Notes: generated by a model from the sequence alone, not told the origin. Positions 9,110 through 17,006 are shown, counted from the stretch's first letter. The stretch: 57,888 bases of DNA from Desulfovibrio oxyclinae DSM 11498 (GCF_000375485.1 NZ_AQXE01000011.1:77137-135024), one strand, 5' to 3'. Numbers and translations are program-made.

Positions 9110-9207
9110 ATTCCACCTCGGGTTCTTTGGCGTTTCAAGAATCTTTGTTACCGCCCTTTCGGCGTTGTTCGGGTGCCAACCTATACGCAAATTACCCCAC
9201 CACAAAG

Positions 9208-9240
9208 CTAGAACCTATCTATTTTTTAGATAGGTTCTAG
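9208..9240. promoter_or_regulatory. Perfect 14-bp inverted repeat between the M24 gene and lysR
   Basis: CTAGAACCTATCTA (9208-9221) and its exact complement TAGATAGGTTCTAG (9227-9240) flank a 5-T loop. It lies in the divergent intergenic region, about 100 bases upstream of the M24 start and 65 upstream of lysR. Placement fits an operator for the LysR regulator; it is much more symmetrical than the usual LysR T-N11-A box, so a hairpin in RNA is also possible. Confidence 0.6.
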
Positions 9241-9304
9241 ACCGGGAACCATTCTTCAGCTATGGTGTCTCAGGCAAGCGAATTGACAACACTGGATATT
9301 ACCT

Positions 9305-10189
9305 TTGATTTCATTCAACTTTTCTCATTTGGAATGCTTTGTGGCTGCCGCTGAATCCGGCTCGTTCTCGGCGGCGGGTCGTCTGTTGGGCAAAGCGCAG
9401 TCCGGTGTCAGCACGGCCGTGGCAAACCTTGAAATCGACCTCGGTGCACAGCTTTTCGACAGAAGCCGCAAGTATCTGACGCTCACCGACGAAGGCGAGG
9501 CGCTCCTTCGCGACGCGCTCGGGGTCATACGGGGGGCGCAACGACTCAAGGACCGGGCCCTCTCTTTTTGCGCCGAGGAAGACACGCACATCCGCATCGT
9601 ACTGGACGAGGCGCTACATCCGGAATTCATCGAGCAATACCTCAGACCTTTCGAGGAGATGTTTCCATTCACGGAACTGGATATTCAGACAGGAATCTTC
9701 AATGACGTGGAGGGATATGTCGCAGCAGGCAAGGCGGATCTGGGGTTGCTGATCAGTTCCGGCATCCCCAAGCGTCTGGAGGCGTACAAGCTTTTGTCTT
9801 ACATCCCCTTTCAGGCTGCGGCCTCAAGGCACCACCCGCTCACTCAAAAGGAAGGGGTTTCCGTGGGAGACCTTGAAGACGAACGACAGATCGTCGTCAC
9901 CAGCCGCGGAGAAGACAAGGATACCGAGGTAACCCACTTCAGCCAGAAGCGCTGGCTCATAGACAGCTACGCCGCCTGCGCCTCGCTGGTGGAGCGCGGC
10001 CTCGGCTGGGCGTTCTTTCCAGCTCCGCTGCTCAAGAGCGCGCTGGCAAAACGCGACATCCTGCCCATCTCGCTTGAGCTTGAGATACGCGAACACGCTT
10101 CGCCGCTATATCTGATCCGCAACCGCAACAGGAAACTCGGCCGGGCCGGGCAATGGCTGCTTCGCAATCTGGGCGAATATCAAATCTGA
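9305..10189 (+). CDS. LysR-family transcriptional regulator
   Basis: 294-aa LysR protein. The N-terminal helix-turn-helix is HLECFVAAAESGSFSAAGRLLGKAQSGVSTAVANLE, followed by the LFDRSRKYLTLTDEG wing, then a periplasmic-binding-like effector domain from about residue 90. The TTG at 9305 puts the HTH at the usual distance from the start; no ATG is available and the ribosome-binding site (GGAT) is weak. It is divergent from the M24/radical SAM/binding-protein cluster and most likely controls it through sites in the 9110-9304 interval. The inducer is unknown. Confidence 0.88.
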   Translation: MISFNFSHLECFVAAAESGSFSAAGRLLGKAQSGVSTAVANLEIDLGAQLFDRSRKYLTLTDEGEALLRDALGVIRGAQRLKDRALSFCAEEDTHIRIVLDEALHPEFIEQYLRPFEEMFPFTELDIQTGIFNDVEGYVAAGKADLGLLISSGIPKRLEAYKLLSYIPFQAAASRHHPLTQKEGVSVGDLEDERQIVVTSRGEDKDTEVTHFSQKRWLIDSYAACASLVERGLGWAFFPAPLLKSALAKRDILPISLELEIREHASPLYLIRNRNRKLGRAGQWLLRNLGEYQI

Positions 10190-10350
10190 ACCGGGTCGCG
10201 GCCAATCGAACCTGTCAGGCTGGGCACGCAGCAACCGAGCGGCTCGGAGCACTCACGAATCCTCAACTTCTCCTTTTCAAAAAAACGCACGCCGTTTATC
10301 ATGTTTATTCAACTATGCTTGGAACGACCATGCAACCTAAAGGAGCTTTC

Positions 10351-11001
10351 ATGAAGAATACATGGTTCAAATGGCTGCTGGCGGCCTTTCTTTGCCTGAC
10401 ACTTCTGGGCTGCACAAACCTGAAGACCAACCAGCAAAAGGGCACCGCTTATGGCGCAGGCACCGGCGCCGCTGTCGGCGCCATCCTCGGGCAGGCCATC
10501 GGCAAGAGCACCCAGGCCACGCTTCTCGGAGCCGGGATCGGCACTGTCATCGGCGGACTCACCGGCAATCAGGTGGGCAAGTACATGGACCTGCATGAAC
10601 AGGAACTGCGGGATGCCGTGGCCGCTTCCGAGGCAGCAAGCGTCCAGAGGGACCGGGAAATCCTCCGGGCCACGTTCAAGGGCGAAGCGTATTTCGACTA
10701 CGATGAAAGCGAACTCAAGCCCGGGGCGTATCCCGAGTTGAAAAGAATATCCGACGTGCTCATCAAGTACCCGCACACCACGATAGAAGTGGCCGGACAC
10801 ACTGATATTCGTGGCTCGGAAGAGTACAACCAGCGACTGTCCGAAAGACGCGCTCAGGCCGTAGCTGACGAACTCATCCGAAACGGCGTTTCAGAGCAGC
10901 GCATCACCACCGTGGGGTACGGCGAGTCGCGTCCCGTTTCTTCGGATCATGCGCGCAACAGACGCGTGGAAGTCACCATCAAGCCGATTCGAAAAAGCTG
11001 A
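10351..11001 (+). CDS. OmpA-domain lipoprotein with glycine-zipper segment
   Basis: 216-aa outer-membrane lipoprotein. The start at 10351 has AAAGGAG upstream. A lipoprotein signal ends in LLGC at about residue 20. Residues 30-75 are a glycine-zipper repeat (GAGTGAAVGAILGQAIG, GAGIGTVIGGLTGNQVG), and the C-terminal 110 residues are an OmpA peptidoglycan-binding domain with the TTIEVAGHTDIRGSEEYN and LSERRAQAV motifs. It probably tethers the outer membrane to the cell wall. It is monocistronic, ending at a terminator. Confidence 0.9.
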   Translation: MKNTWFKWLLAAFLCLTLLGCTNLKTNQQKGTAYGAGTGAAVGAILGQAIGKSTQATLLGAGIGTVIGGLTGNQVGKYMDLHEQELRDAVAASEAASVQRDREILRATFKGEAYFDYDESELKPGAYPELKRISDVLIKYPHTTIEVAGHTDIRGSEEYNQRLSERRAQAVADELIRNGVSEQRITTVGYGESRPVSSDHARNRRVEVTIKPIRKS

Positions 11002-11026
11002 CCGGCCATTCCGAAACCAGCGTGAA

Positions 11027-11055
11027 GGGTGTCGCCAACAGGCGGCACCCTTTTT
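11027..11055 (+). terminator. Intrinsic terminator after the OmpA-like gene
   Basis: GGGTGTCGCC / GGCGGCACCC stem with one G-U pair, AACA loop and a T5 tail, 25 bases past the stop. Confidence 0.85.
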
Positions 11056-11244
11056 CGCTGCCGCATAATGCCAAAAGCCTAGTTTTCCTTTCCTTGCCGC
11101 AATTGGTTGCACACCAGACACAACAACCAGCTACAACCCTTTGCAAAAATCTCCCGGAACGCTATATTTGCCGAAATCTGCGGACTCGGGCGTGCTTTCA
11201 GCGCTTGAGGGATTGCGACACAGAACAGGCAAGGAGCTGCCATA

Positions 11245-13419
11245 ATGACCCAACGGATCACCACCGGCAAACTCGCGGTTGACCAACGGCTTTACGACAC
11301 GCTGTCCCCGCTGGCGGAGGAATGCGGTATCGGCGTGGAGTCCTTTTGGGCCGCACTGGAACAACTCGTGGAGGAATTCGGCGAGCGAAACAGCGACCTG
11401 CTGAATACGCGCGAAAAACTTCAGGCGTCCATTGACGAATGGCACCGGAAGCACGCCGGGAAAAGCCACGACCATCAGGCATATCGCACATTTCTTGAGG
11501 AAATAGGCTACATCGTCCCGGAAGGCGACGACTTTAGCGTCACCACGGCAAATGTGGACCCTGAAATCGCCACCATCGCCGGACCGCAACTCGTGGTGCC
11601 CGTAACCAACGCGCGCTTCGTGCTCAACGCGGCCAACTCCCGCTGGGGCAGCCTGTATGACGCCCTATACGGTTCCGACGCCATCCCCGAAACAGACGGT
11701 GCGGAAAAGGGAGCTGAATACAACCCGGTGCGCGGCGACAAGGTGATTGCCGAAGCTGCGGCATTTCTCGACATCGCGGCTCCCCTCGCACAAGGCAGCC
11801 ACGCGGATGTGGCGCGCTACTCCCTGAGTGACGGCGGCAGGGCCCTTGGCATTGAGCTGGCCGACGGCACGGAAACCGGTCTGGCCGACCCGGATCGCTA
11901 CAAAGGTTACTCCGGCGGTGAAGAGGCGTTCTCCATTCTGCTCGAAAACAATGGACTGCACGCCGAGATAGTCGTGGACAGGAACCATCCGGTGGGCGCG
12001 GGCAACCCTTCCGGCGTCAGCGATGTCATCCTCGAATCCGCCATGACCACCATTCTCGACTGCGAAGACTCCGTCGCCGTAGTGGACGGCCCGGACAAGG
12101 CGCTCGCCTATGCCAACATCATCGGTCTTGTCCGCGGCGACCTTGAAGCGCGCTTCCAGAAAGGCGGCAGGATCGTTACCCGCACACTCAATCCCGACAG
12201 GGAATACACCGCGCCCGACGGATCCTCCTTCACTCTTTCCGGAAGGAGCCTGCTGCTGGTGCGCAATGTCGGGCACCTCATGACCACCCCGGCCGTACTT
12301 CTGGACGGGCAGGAAATTCCCGAAGGCATTCTCGACGCCTTTGCAACGGGTCTCATCTTCAAGCGCGACATCACGGGCGAAGAAACCGTCGGCAACAGCG
12401 CATCGGGGAGCGCATACATCGTCAAACCCAAGATGCACGGCCCTGACGAAGTGGCATTCACCTCGCAGCTTTTCGGCCGAGTCGAAGAACTGCTGGGACT
12501 GCCGCAGACGAGCCTCAAGATGGGCATCATGGACGAGGAACGCAGGACCACGTTGAACCTCAAGGAGTGCATCCGTCAGGCCGTCGACCGGGTCATTTTC
12601 ATCAACACCGGCTTTCTGGACCGCACTGGTGACGAGATTCACACCGACATGGAAGCAGGCCCCATGGTTCCCAAGGACGCCATGAAGGCCCAGCGCTGGA
12701 TCACGGCCTACGAGGACTGGAACGTGGACATCGGCCTCGAATGCGGGCTTGCGGGCAAGGGGCAGATCGGCAAAGGCATGTGGCCCAAACCGGACAGAAT
12801 GCGCGAGATGATGGACACCAAGGCCGCCCACCCGGAGGCCGGAGCCAACTGCGCCTGGGTGCCTTCCCCCACCGCCGCCACCCTGCACGCCATGCATTAT
12901 CATGAAGTGAACGTGGCCGAACGCCAGAAACAACTGGCAGGCAAGCGCCGCGCCAGCCTTGACGATCTGCTGCAACTGCCCGTCATGACCGACCCCATCT
13001 CCGCGGACAAGGTTCAACGGGAACTGGACAACAACGCACAGGGCATCCTCGGCTACGTGGTGCGCTGGGTCGAACAGGGCGTCGGCTGCTCCAAAGTGCC
13101 CGACATCAATGATGTGGGCCTCATGGAAGACCGCGCCACGCTGCGCATCTCAAGCCAGTACGTTGCCAACTGGCTGCTGCACGGCATCTGCACCGAAAAG
13201 CAGGTCACGCAGACCCTTGAACGCATGGCAGCCGTCGTGGACAAGCAGAATCAGGACGATCCGGGCTATCGCCCCATGTCTCCGAACTTCTCCGAAAGCG
13301 TCGCCTTCCAGGCCGCCCGCGACCTCATCTTCAAGGGCCGCACACAACCGTCGGGATACACGGAACCGATTCTCCACGCACGACGCATCGAGGCGAAAGA
13401 GAAATTCGGCATTCTGTAA
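11245..13419 (+). CDS. glcB: Malate synthase G
   Basis: 724-aa malate synthase of the G type, condensing acetyl-CoA with glyoxylate to malate. The length is typical (about 720 aa, against about 530 for type A). Recognisable segments are [43 protein letters not shown], the [19 protein letters not shown] region and the late [17 protein letters not shown] segment. AAGGAG lies 10 bases before the ATG. No isocitrate lyase or glycolate oxidase gene is nearby, so glyoxylate must come from elsewhere, for example glycolate or purine breakdown. Monocistronic, with its own terminator. Confidence 0.96.
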   Translation: MTQRITTGKLAVDQRLYDTLSPLAEECGIGVESFWAALEQLVEEFGERNSDLLNTREKLQASIDEWHRKHAGKSHDHQAYRTFLEEIGYIVPEGDDFSVTTANVDPEIATIAGPQLVVPVTNARFVLNAANSRWGSLYDALYGSDAIPETDGAEKGAEYNPVRGDKVIAEAAAFLDIAAPLAQGSHADVARYSLSDGGRALGIELADGTETGLADPDRYKGYSGGEEAFSILLENNGLHAEIVVDRNHPVGAGNPSGVSDVILESAMTTILDCEDSVAVVDGPDKALAYANIIGLVRGDLEARFQKGGRIVTRTLNPDREYTAPDGSSFTLSGRSLLLVRNVGHLMTTPAVLLDGQEIPEGILDAFATGLIFKRDITGEETVGNSASGSAYIVKPKMHGPDEVAFTSQLFGRVEELLGLPQTSLKMGIMDEERRTTLNLKECIRQAVDRVIFINTGFLDRTGDEIHTDMEAGPMVPKDAMKAQRWITAYEDWNVDIGLECGLAGKGQIGKGMWPKPDRMREMMDTKAAHPEAGANCAWVPSPTAATLHAMHYHEVNVAERQKQLAGKRRASLDDLLQLPVMTDPISADKVQRELDNNAQGILGYVVRWVEQGVGCSKVPDINDVGLMEDRATLRISSQYVANWLLHGICTEKQVTQTLERMAAVVDKQNQDDPGYRPMSPNFSESVAFQAARDLIFKGRTQPSGYTEPILHARRIEAKEKFGIL

Positions 13420-13428
13420 TCGTAAATA

Positions 13429-13452
13429 GGCTGCCCGGAACTCCGGGCAGCC
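13429..13452 (+). terminator. Intrinsic terminator of glcB
   Basis: GGCTGCCCGGA / TCCGGGCAGCC, 11-bp stem followed by TTTATT, 10 bases after the stop. Confidence 0.9.
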
Positions 13453-13816
13453 TTTATTCCGTGTAAGGGGACATGTGCCGGAGCTGATGCTTAAGGGATT
13501 GCAGACTGATTTGAACGAGATTGTCTGAACGTACTTATGAGTTGGCCAAGTCTCTACCCTTAGCTGGCCTATGAAAGGGAACTTTACACATTTGAAGATG
13601 CAAAAAACTGCGGTGGCTAGAGTACCACAAATAACAGAATAAAACTAAGAACTAAAAGAAAAGAGCCTCAGTTGCATTCTGAGGCCCCTGTTTGACTTGA
13701 ACAATTTATTAATTTATTTTGGGTTGTTAAGTACCAACACATCAGCAACATATGTATACACCCCTGTATATAAAGGAAAAACCGTTTAGAGGAAGATCCT
13801 CTAAACGGTTGGAAAA
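13453..13816. other. Gene-free AT-richer stretch with two hairpins
   Basis: No convincing gene on either strand. There are two hairpins. One is a 7-bp stem at 13665-13685 (GCCTCAG / CTGAGGC), whose minus-strand side continues into CTCTTTTCTTTT. The other is a perfect 14-bp stem at 13780-13810. Base composition falls here compared with glcB, which marks the edge of the tRNA-Ala integration zone. Confidence 0.6.
13780..13810 (-). terminator. Terminator-like hairpin beside the first tRNA-Ala 3' fragment
   Basis: AACCGTTTAGAGGA / TCCTCTAAACGGTT, perfect 14-bp stem with a 3-base loop, followed on the minus strand by TTTTCC. It lies 6 bases downstream, in tRNA sense, of the fragment at 13817-13863, in the position of the terminator that follows the intact tRNA at 17007-17038. 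Confidence 0.6.
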
Positions 13817-13863
13817 ATTGGTGGAGCTGGACAGAATCGAACTGACGACCTCTTGAATGCCAT
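13817..13863 (-). repeat. Direct copy of the 3' part of tRNA-Ala (att-type repeat 1)
   Basis: 47 bases identical to 17044-17090, that is the CCA end, acceptor 3' strand, T-arm, variable loop and anticodon stem-loop 3' side of tRNA-Ala(GGC). The match stops in the anticodon loop, the usual crossover region for tyrosine integrases that use tRNA genes. The 5' half of a tRNA is missing or too degraded to recognise. Best read as an attachment-site scar. Confidence 0.85.
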
Positions 13864-13957
13864 GCCAACGCTGTCGCCCATACATATTGAAATCATTTGG
13901 ACTTTTTCCGGACAATCAACTTTTTTCGGGGATTTGCGGGTGGTGTTGGAGGGGTTT

Positions 13958-13977
13958 GGTTCACCGAAAGGTTCACC
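13958..13977 (+). repeat. Tandem GGTTCACC pair, left end of mini-element
   Basis: GGTTCACC at 13958-13965 and 13970-13977, spaced exactly 12 bases, 95 bases inside the left tRNA fragment. The same arrangement occurs at the other end of the element (14818-14837). Confidence 0.6.
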
Positions 13978-14015
13978 AGAAAATGACAATCACACATAGC
14001 CTTAACCTTTCTTGC

Positions 14016-14044
14016 TTGACAAAAATAACTGGCCAGTTTAACTG
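14016..14044 (+). promoter_or_regulatory. Promoter with internal palindrome for the mini-element gene
   Basis: TTGACA at 14016-14021 and, 17 bases on, TAACTG as a weak -10 at 14039. The perfect palindrome AACTGGCCAGTT (14027-14038) fills the spacer and a third AACTGG follows at once. This looks like an operator overlapping a sigma-70 promoter. Confidence 0.45.
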
Positions 14045-14068
14045 GAAGTTAGAATTTTGGAGGTAGCT

Positions 14069-14716
14069 ATGTACGCTCGACTTGAAAACGTCACCCATTG
14101 TTCTGGTGGAGTTTGGGAAGTAGCAATTGAACCCCATAGGCTTATGCACTTTGGTAGCCCTCTTGATCAAAGAGGTAGTGTTAGCATTCTGCTCATCGAA
14201 TCCCCTGTCTATGACAATGTAGGCAACAGCCTAGAATTTCCTCTCGATTCTGCTGTTGTGATGAACCTTGGCTGTACGTCGACAACTGTCTTAATCGATG
14301 CAGCAAAGGGTCAAGCTGACAACGCTGCCAACAGCTCGCCCACGTCGAAGCCCACTTCGGCTGGTGATAAGCGCTTTTTGGAAAAGCTCGGATCACAACT
14401 GAAAGACAAGAGAACAATAGGAGAAGAGATTCTCAAGGCGATAAGACGCCAAAGCGCTGGTGAACTCACTTTCAAGGAAAAATCGGGAAAGTTTGTCGAG
14501 TCTCCGGACAATTTTTGGGTCGTACGAATACAACCCAGGGTCCGAAACTTGCGAATTGTTGTGTATGGCCTCCCAGAAGATCATAAGCCGTATAAGCGAA
14601 TCAGCTTAAAGAAGGATATGTCGAGCTATTCCAGTTTTATCGTCGACAATATGGACCAAGTAGAGGAAGCTGTGGATGCAATTCTTAGCGCGAAAAAGAT
14701 GAAGGACCTTAGGTAA
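14069..14716 (+). CDS. Hypothetical protein of the tRNA-Ala mini-element
   Basis: 215 aa, start ATG at 14069 with TTGGAGG 6 bases upstream; a TTG four codons earlier is open but less likely. I do not recognise the family. The N-terminal 80 residues look like a compact beta-rich domain, residues 85-105 are a Ser/Thr/Pro/Asn-rich linker, and the C-terminal 110 residues form a second domain (NFWVVRIQPRVRNLRIVVYG, then KDMSSYSSFIVDN, then DQVEEAVDAIL). That tail loosely recalls small domains found in restriction- or phage-associated proteins, but I would not name it. Base use is AT-richer than the flanking chromosome, in keeping with transfer. Confidence 0.7.
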   Translation: MYARLENVTHCSGGVWEVAIEPHRLMHFGSPLDQRGSVSILLIESPVYDNVGNSLEFPLDSAVVMNLGCTSTTVLIDAAKGQADNAANSSPTSKPTSAGDKRFLEKLGSQLKDKRTIGEEILKAIRRQSAGELTFKEKSGKFVESPDNFWVVRIQPRVRNLRIVVYGLPEDHKPYKRISLKKDMSSYSSFIVDNMDQVEEAVDAILSAKKMKDLR

Positions 14717-14805
14717 ACGCGAGCAACCGCTTGAACAATAAACAAGCGAAAGGAGTGTCCCAACATCCTGTTCTCAAATATATTTTCCCAGATTAGCCAA
14801 CACCC

Positions 14806-14837
14806 CATTCACCCCACGGTTCACCAAACGGTTCACC
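14806..14837 (+). repeat. GGTTCACC repeats, right end of mini-element
   Basis: CATTCACC, GGTTCACC and GGTTCACC begin at 14806, 14818 and 14830, a 12-base period, 63 bases inside the right tRNA fragment. They are in the same orientation as the left-end pair. Confidence 0.6.
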
Positions 14838-14844
14838 ACCAACG

Positions 14845-14885
14845 AAAAAAGGGTGGTCGGACTCTTCGCCTAACCGCCCCTTTTT
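14845..14885 (-). terminator. Terminator-like hairpin beside the second tRNA-Ala fragment
   Basis: AAAAAAGGG ... CCCCTTTTT with further pairing inside (GGT/ACC, GG/CC) and small bulges. It lies 15 bases downstream, in tRNA sense, of the fragment at 14900-14944. Confidence 0.5.
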
Positions 14886-14899
14886 CTTAGGGAAATATG

Positions 14900-14944
14900 T
14901 GGTGGAGCTGGAGGGAATCGAACCCACGACCTCTTGAATGCCAT
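14900..14944 (-). repeat. Diverged copy of the 3' part of tRNA-Ala (att-type repeat 2)
   Basis: 45 bases matching tRNA-Ala 17046-17090 with four differences. All four lie in the T-stem and are two base-pair swaps (C-G to G-C and A-T to G-C), so pairing is kept. The fragment therefore comes from a different, functional tRNA-Ala sequence and was brought in with an element rather than drifting in place. It is cut at the same anticodon-loop position as repeat 1. Confidence 0.8.
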
Positions 14945-15130
14945 TTTTGAGGACGTTCAACTTACAGGACCATCTAAGCAAACAATAATACTGGACTTAT
15001 TTGCCGCCAAGCCTATTCGAAACACACTGTAGCATGCTGTGCAGAAAGCGCGGAATGTCGTTGATTTAGCAGGGCGTCGTGGGAAAAGCGGACACGAAAG
15101 GCCTATAATCGAAAGAAGGTTGCCCGATCT
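14945..15130. other. Gene-free stretch
   Basis: 186 bases directly right of the second tRNA fragment with no gene, hairpin or repeat that I can support. Together with 14717-14899, which holds only the GGTTCACC repeats and a hairpin, it gives over 400 bases without coding sequence. Confidence 0.5.
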
Positions 15131-15293
15131 TTAATGGGAAGTGATCTGCTCCTTTTTGACAGACTTCCACCATTGAGAGAACGCCTGTTGCGTATTGGTC
15201 AGATCGACCGCTTCGCCGATCTTCGGTGTCAAGACCCGGTATGGCTTGCCAGCCCCAGCCGCCGTGAATCGCCTGAACGGTTCATCAAAGCGA
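15131..15293 (-). pseudogene. C-terminal remnant of an MBL-fold (NAPE-PLD/UlaG-like) hydrolase
   Basis: Reading the minus strand from about 15293 to the TAA at 15133-15131 gives FDEPFRRFTAAG, then LTPKIGEAVDL, and an ending around QWWKSVKKEQITSH. This matches the pattern of the C-terminus of metallo-beta-lactamase-fold hydrolases of the NAPE-PLD type (WDEPxxRLxxA, then LTPRIGE, then WW near the end). The catalytic part with the HxHxDH motif is absent. The remnant abuts another truncated gene pointing the other way, which suggests a deletion junction near 15280-15300. Confidence 0.5.
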
Positions 15294-15714
15294 TAATCCG
15301 GAAATAACCGAAGAGTATCCGTTGATTCTCATCACCGGCAGTCGGTTCATGCCCATGTATCATTCCGAACAGCGGCAGATCGAAAAAGCACGTAAAAAAG
15401 TACCTGATCCGCTGCTCTCCATCCATCCGGATACTGCCACCGGGCTTGGCCTGGCCGAGGGTGACTGGGCCGTGATTACCTCACCTCACGGTTCCATACG
15501 TCAGCGCGTCCACATCACCGACACCATGCATCCGAAGATGGTGGACGCCCAACACTCCTGGTGGTTCCCGGAGCGCAATGAAAAGCTACCCGAACTGTTT
15601 GGGGTCTTTGAGTCGAACACGAACATGCTCTGTCCTGACGCGCCGGAATTCTGAAGCCCGGAAATCGGCAGCTGGCCTCATTCCGCGCTCATGTGTCGTG
15701 CCGAAAAGGAGTGA
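15277..15714 (+). pseudogene. C-terminal remnant of a molybdopterin oxidoreductase (DMSO-reductase family)
   Basis: The plus frame EITEEYPLILITGSRF, then MYHSEQRQ, then SIHPDTATGLGLAEGDW, then MVDAQHSWWFPE is the molybdopterin-dinucleotide-binding C-terminal domain of a large oxidoreductase. The catalytic subunit's first 500 or more residues are missing, with a stop in frame at 15274. At 15652-15654 there is an in-frame TGA where homologues, as I recall them, have Cys. The frame then continues with family-like sequence (SPEIGSWPHSALMCRAEKE) to a second TGA at 15712-15714. It is a decayed fragment inside the tRNA-Ala integration zone. Confidence 0.7.
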
Positions 15715-15792
15715 TTTGAAAAGGCAATGTAAGACTGTGTATGATTGAAGAGCAGTAGCAATGAGGCCAGCGGAATGGTTTCCAGGTTGCGT

Positions 15793-16182
15793 TTACGGAA
15801 GATAGCTTTTGACCTTCTCTGGACAAAGACTCATGGCTGCATCCAGTGCCTCTTCCGGTGTTGAATGCACGACACAGAACCAATGTCCGCCAGGGAACTC
15901 CTCCTTGGGAACTACGAAGACTGTTTCCCCTCTTCGTACTGTAATGGAATCATGAACACAGTTCGTAATGAGTTCTTTCAGATGGATCTTTGTGGCATCC
16001 ACATCAATGCATGCCACAAAGACTTTCTTCTCTTTTCCACCAGAAAGATGTTTTGTCCCTTCGCTCACAACAATCCTTTCAACATCTCCACAGGAAAGGC
16101 AAAGGTCGCATGCCACTGTCTGCGCTGCGAAAGCATGTAAAAGAATAAAAACCAAAGACAGACATACTAACTTGTTAATCAT
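15793..16182 (-). CDS. Small secreted cysteine-containing hypothetical protein
   Basis: 129 aa, unrecognised. Start ATG at 16182 (MINKLVCLSLVFILLHAFAA) gives a standard signal peptide cut near AAQTVA; GAGGA lies upstream. The mature protein is about 105 residues with four or five Cys (CDLCLSCG at its start), suggesting a disulfide-bonded or metal-binding periplasmic protein. It overlaps the stop of the upstream gene (16175-16768) by 8 bases, so the two form an operon. AT-richer than the chromosome around it. Confidence 0.65.
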   Translation of the reverse strand: MINKLVCLSLVFILLHAFAAQTVACDLCLSCGDVERIVVSEGTKHLSGGKEKKVFVACIDVDATKIHLKELITNCVHDSITVRRGETVFVVPKEEFPGGHWFCVVHSTPEEALDAAMSLCPEKVKSYLP

Positions 16183-16768
16183 TCCAATCCTCATAAATTA
16201 TCGTGTAGTCAACTTGGATATTGTCTGAACCGTGAGCCAGCAATCGAATTGTCCATGTGACAGGGGCATCCTCATCAGAAGTCAAATTGATCGTGTGCGA
16301 AGCCTGGGGAGGACAGGCAACATTTTCTTTGGACTCATCATTGACTTCGAGCCAAACGCCGGTTGTGACACCGCCCCAAATCCCCTTCAATCGGATATGG
16401 ATGTGTTTTCCTCCTTTAAACCGGTGCCACTCATGACCAGATAAAGAACCATTAATATACCGTTTTTGTTTCCGCAACGGATGCTTTTTTATCTCGCATT
16501 TACAATTCAGATGAGGACGTTCCGGCTCTTCCATGAACTCCTTGCCAGCCATGGTCCGGCACTTCTCACATGCTTTTGGCTTTGGATGCACTGTCCAATA
16601 ATAATCCTCTTTATGATCAAACTTGTTTGCCTGGTTCTTCCTCTTATACTCAGCTTCGGCCCTCTTGAACTTTGCTAAGCTCTCTTGAGTTGATACTCCG
16701 ACCATGCGTTTAGGCATTCCATAAACAAGTTGGTCATCGCCAAGGTGTTGTACCCAATCTTTCGTCAT
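16175..16768 (-). CDS. Hypothetical protein with phage-head-type Cys motif
   Basis: 197 aa with AAGGAG before the ATG. Residues 60-95 read HPKPKACEKCRTMAGKEF, then PERPHLNCKCEIKKH. The CxxC plus PHxNCxC arrangement resembles the Cys/His motif of phage minor head proteins (Mu gpF/SPP1 gp7 type) and some toxin domains, here without the rest of those proteins. The C-terminal 90 residues are a beta-rich domain I cannot name. There is no signal peptide. It forms an operon with the secreted small protein downstream and lies next to tRNA-Ala, so it is probably element cargo. Confidence 0.6.
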   Translation of the reverse strand: MTKDWVQHLGDDQLVYGMPKRMVGVSTQESLAKFKRAEAEYKRKNQANKFDHKEDYYWTVHPKPKACEKCRTMAGKEFMEEPERPHLNCKCEIKKHPLRKQKRYINGSLSGHEWHRFKGGKHIHIRLKGIWGGVTTGVWLEVNDESKENVACPPQASHTINLTSDEDAPVTWTIRLLAHGSDNIQVDYTIIYEDWND

Positions 16769-17006
16769 CTCTTTTCTCCTTTTGCCCTGTTGGCTGTTCG
16801 TTTGTTTGCGAAAAGCCTACCACGGGTTTTTGGATGAAAATCATCGAAACACGATGTCGTCGATCAAATGCATCCTCTTGTCGATGGGATGCAGGCAATG
16901 GTCGGTAAAATGCTCGTAACTTACCGAAATTTCACCTTGACAGCTTTTGGGACTCCGCTTTTGAGGTCTGATCAATTTGTATATTCTTTTGTATATTCCA
17001 CGAAAA

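Larger units (their letters stand above)
13863..14900. mobile_element. Roughly 1.1-kb mini-element between two tRNA-Ala fragments
   Basis: The interval is bounded by the 3' tRNA-Ala fragments at 13817-13863 and 14900-14944, in direct orientation. Inside each end is a tandem pair of GGTTCACC with a 12-base period (13958/13970 and 14818/14830), like integrase arm-binding sites. It carries a single plus-strand gene with its own promoter and no recognisable integrase. It is either a deletion remnant or a satellite mobilised by an integrase elsewhere. Confidence 0.5.

Noticed and set aside
9283..9311. TTGACA-17-TGATTT as the lysR promoter
   Set aside because: The -10 would overlap the only plausible lysR start codon, leaving no leader; the match is probably accidental.
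11665..13017. 450-aa minus-strand open frame
   Set aside because: Antisense shadow of malate synthase G.
13819..13900. A second tRNA-Ala gene
   Set aside because: Only the 3' part matches; beyond the anticodon loop the sequence cannot form the D-arm or acceptor 5' strand.
14793..14981. Minus-strand ORF with GEPFGEP and a VVGSIPSSSTT-like stretch
   Set aside because: The second part is a translated tRNA 3' end, a well-known artefact. The first is a translation of the GGTTCACC repeats. No ribosome-binding site.
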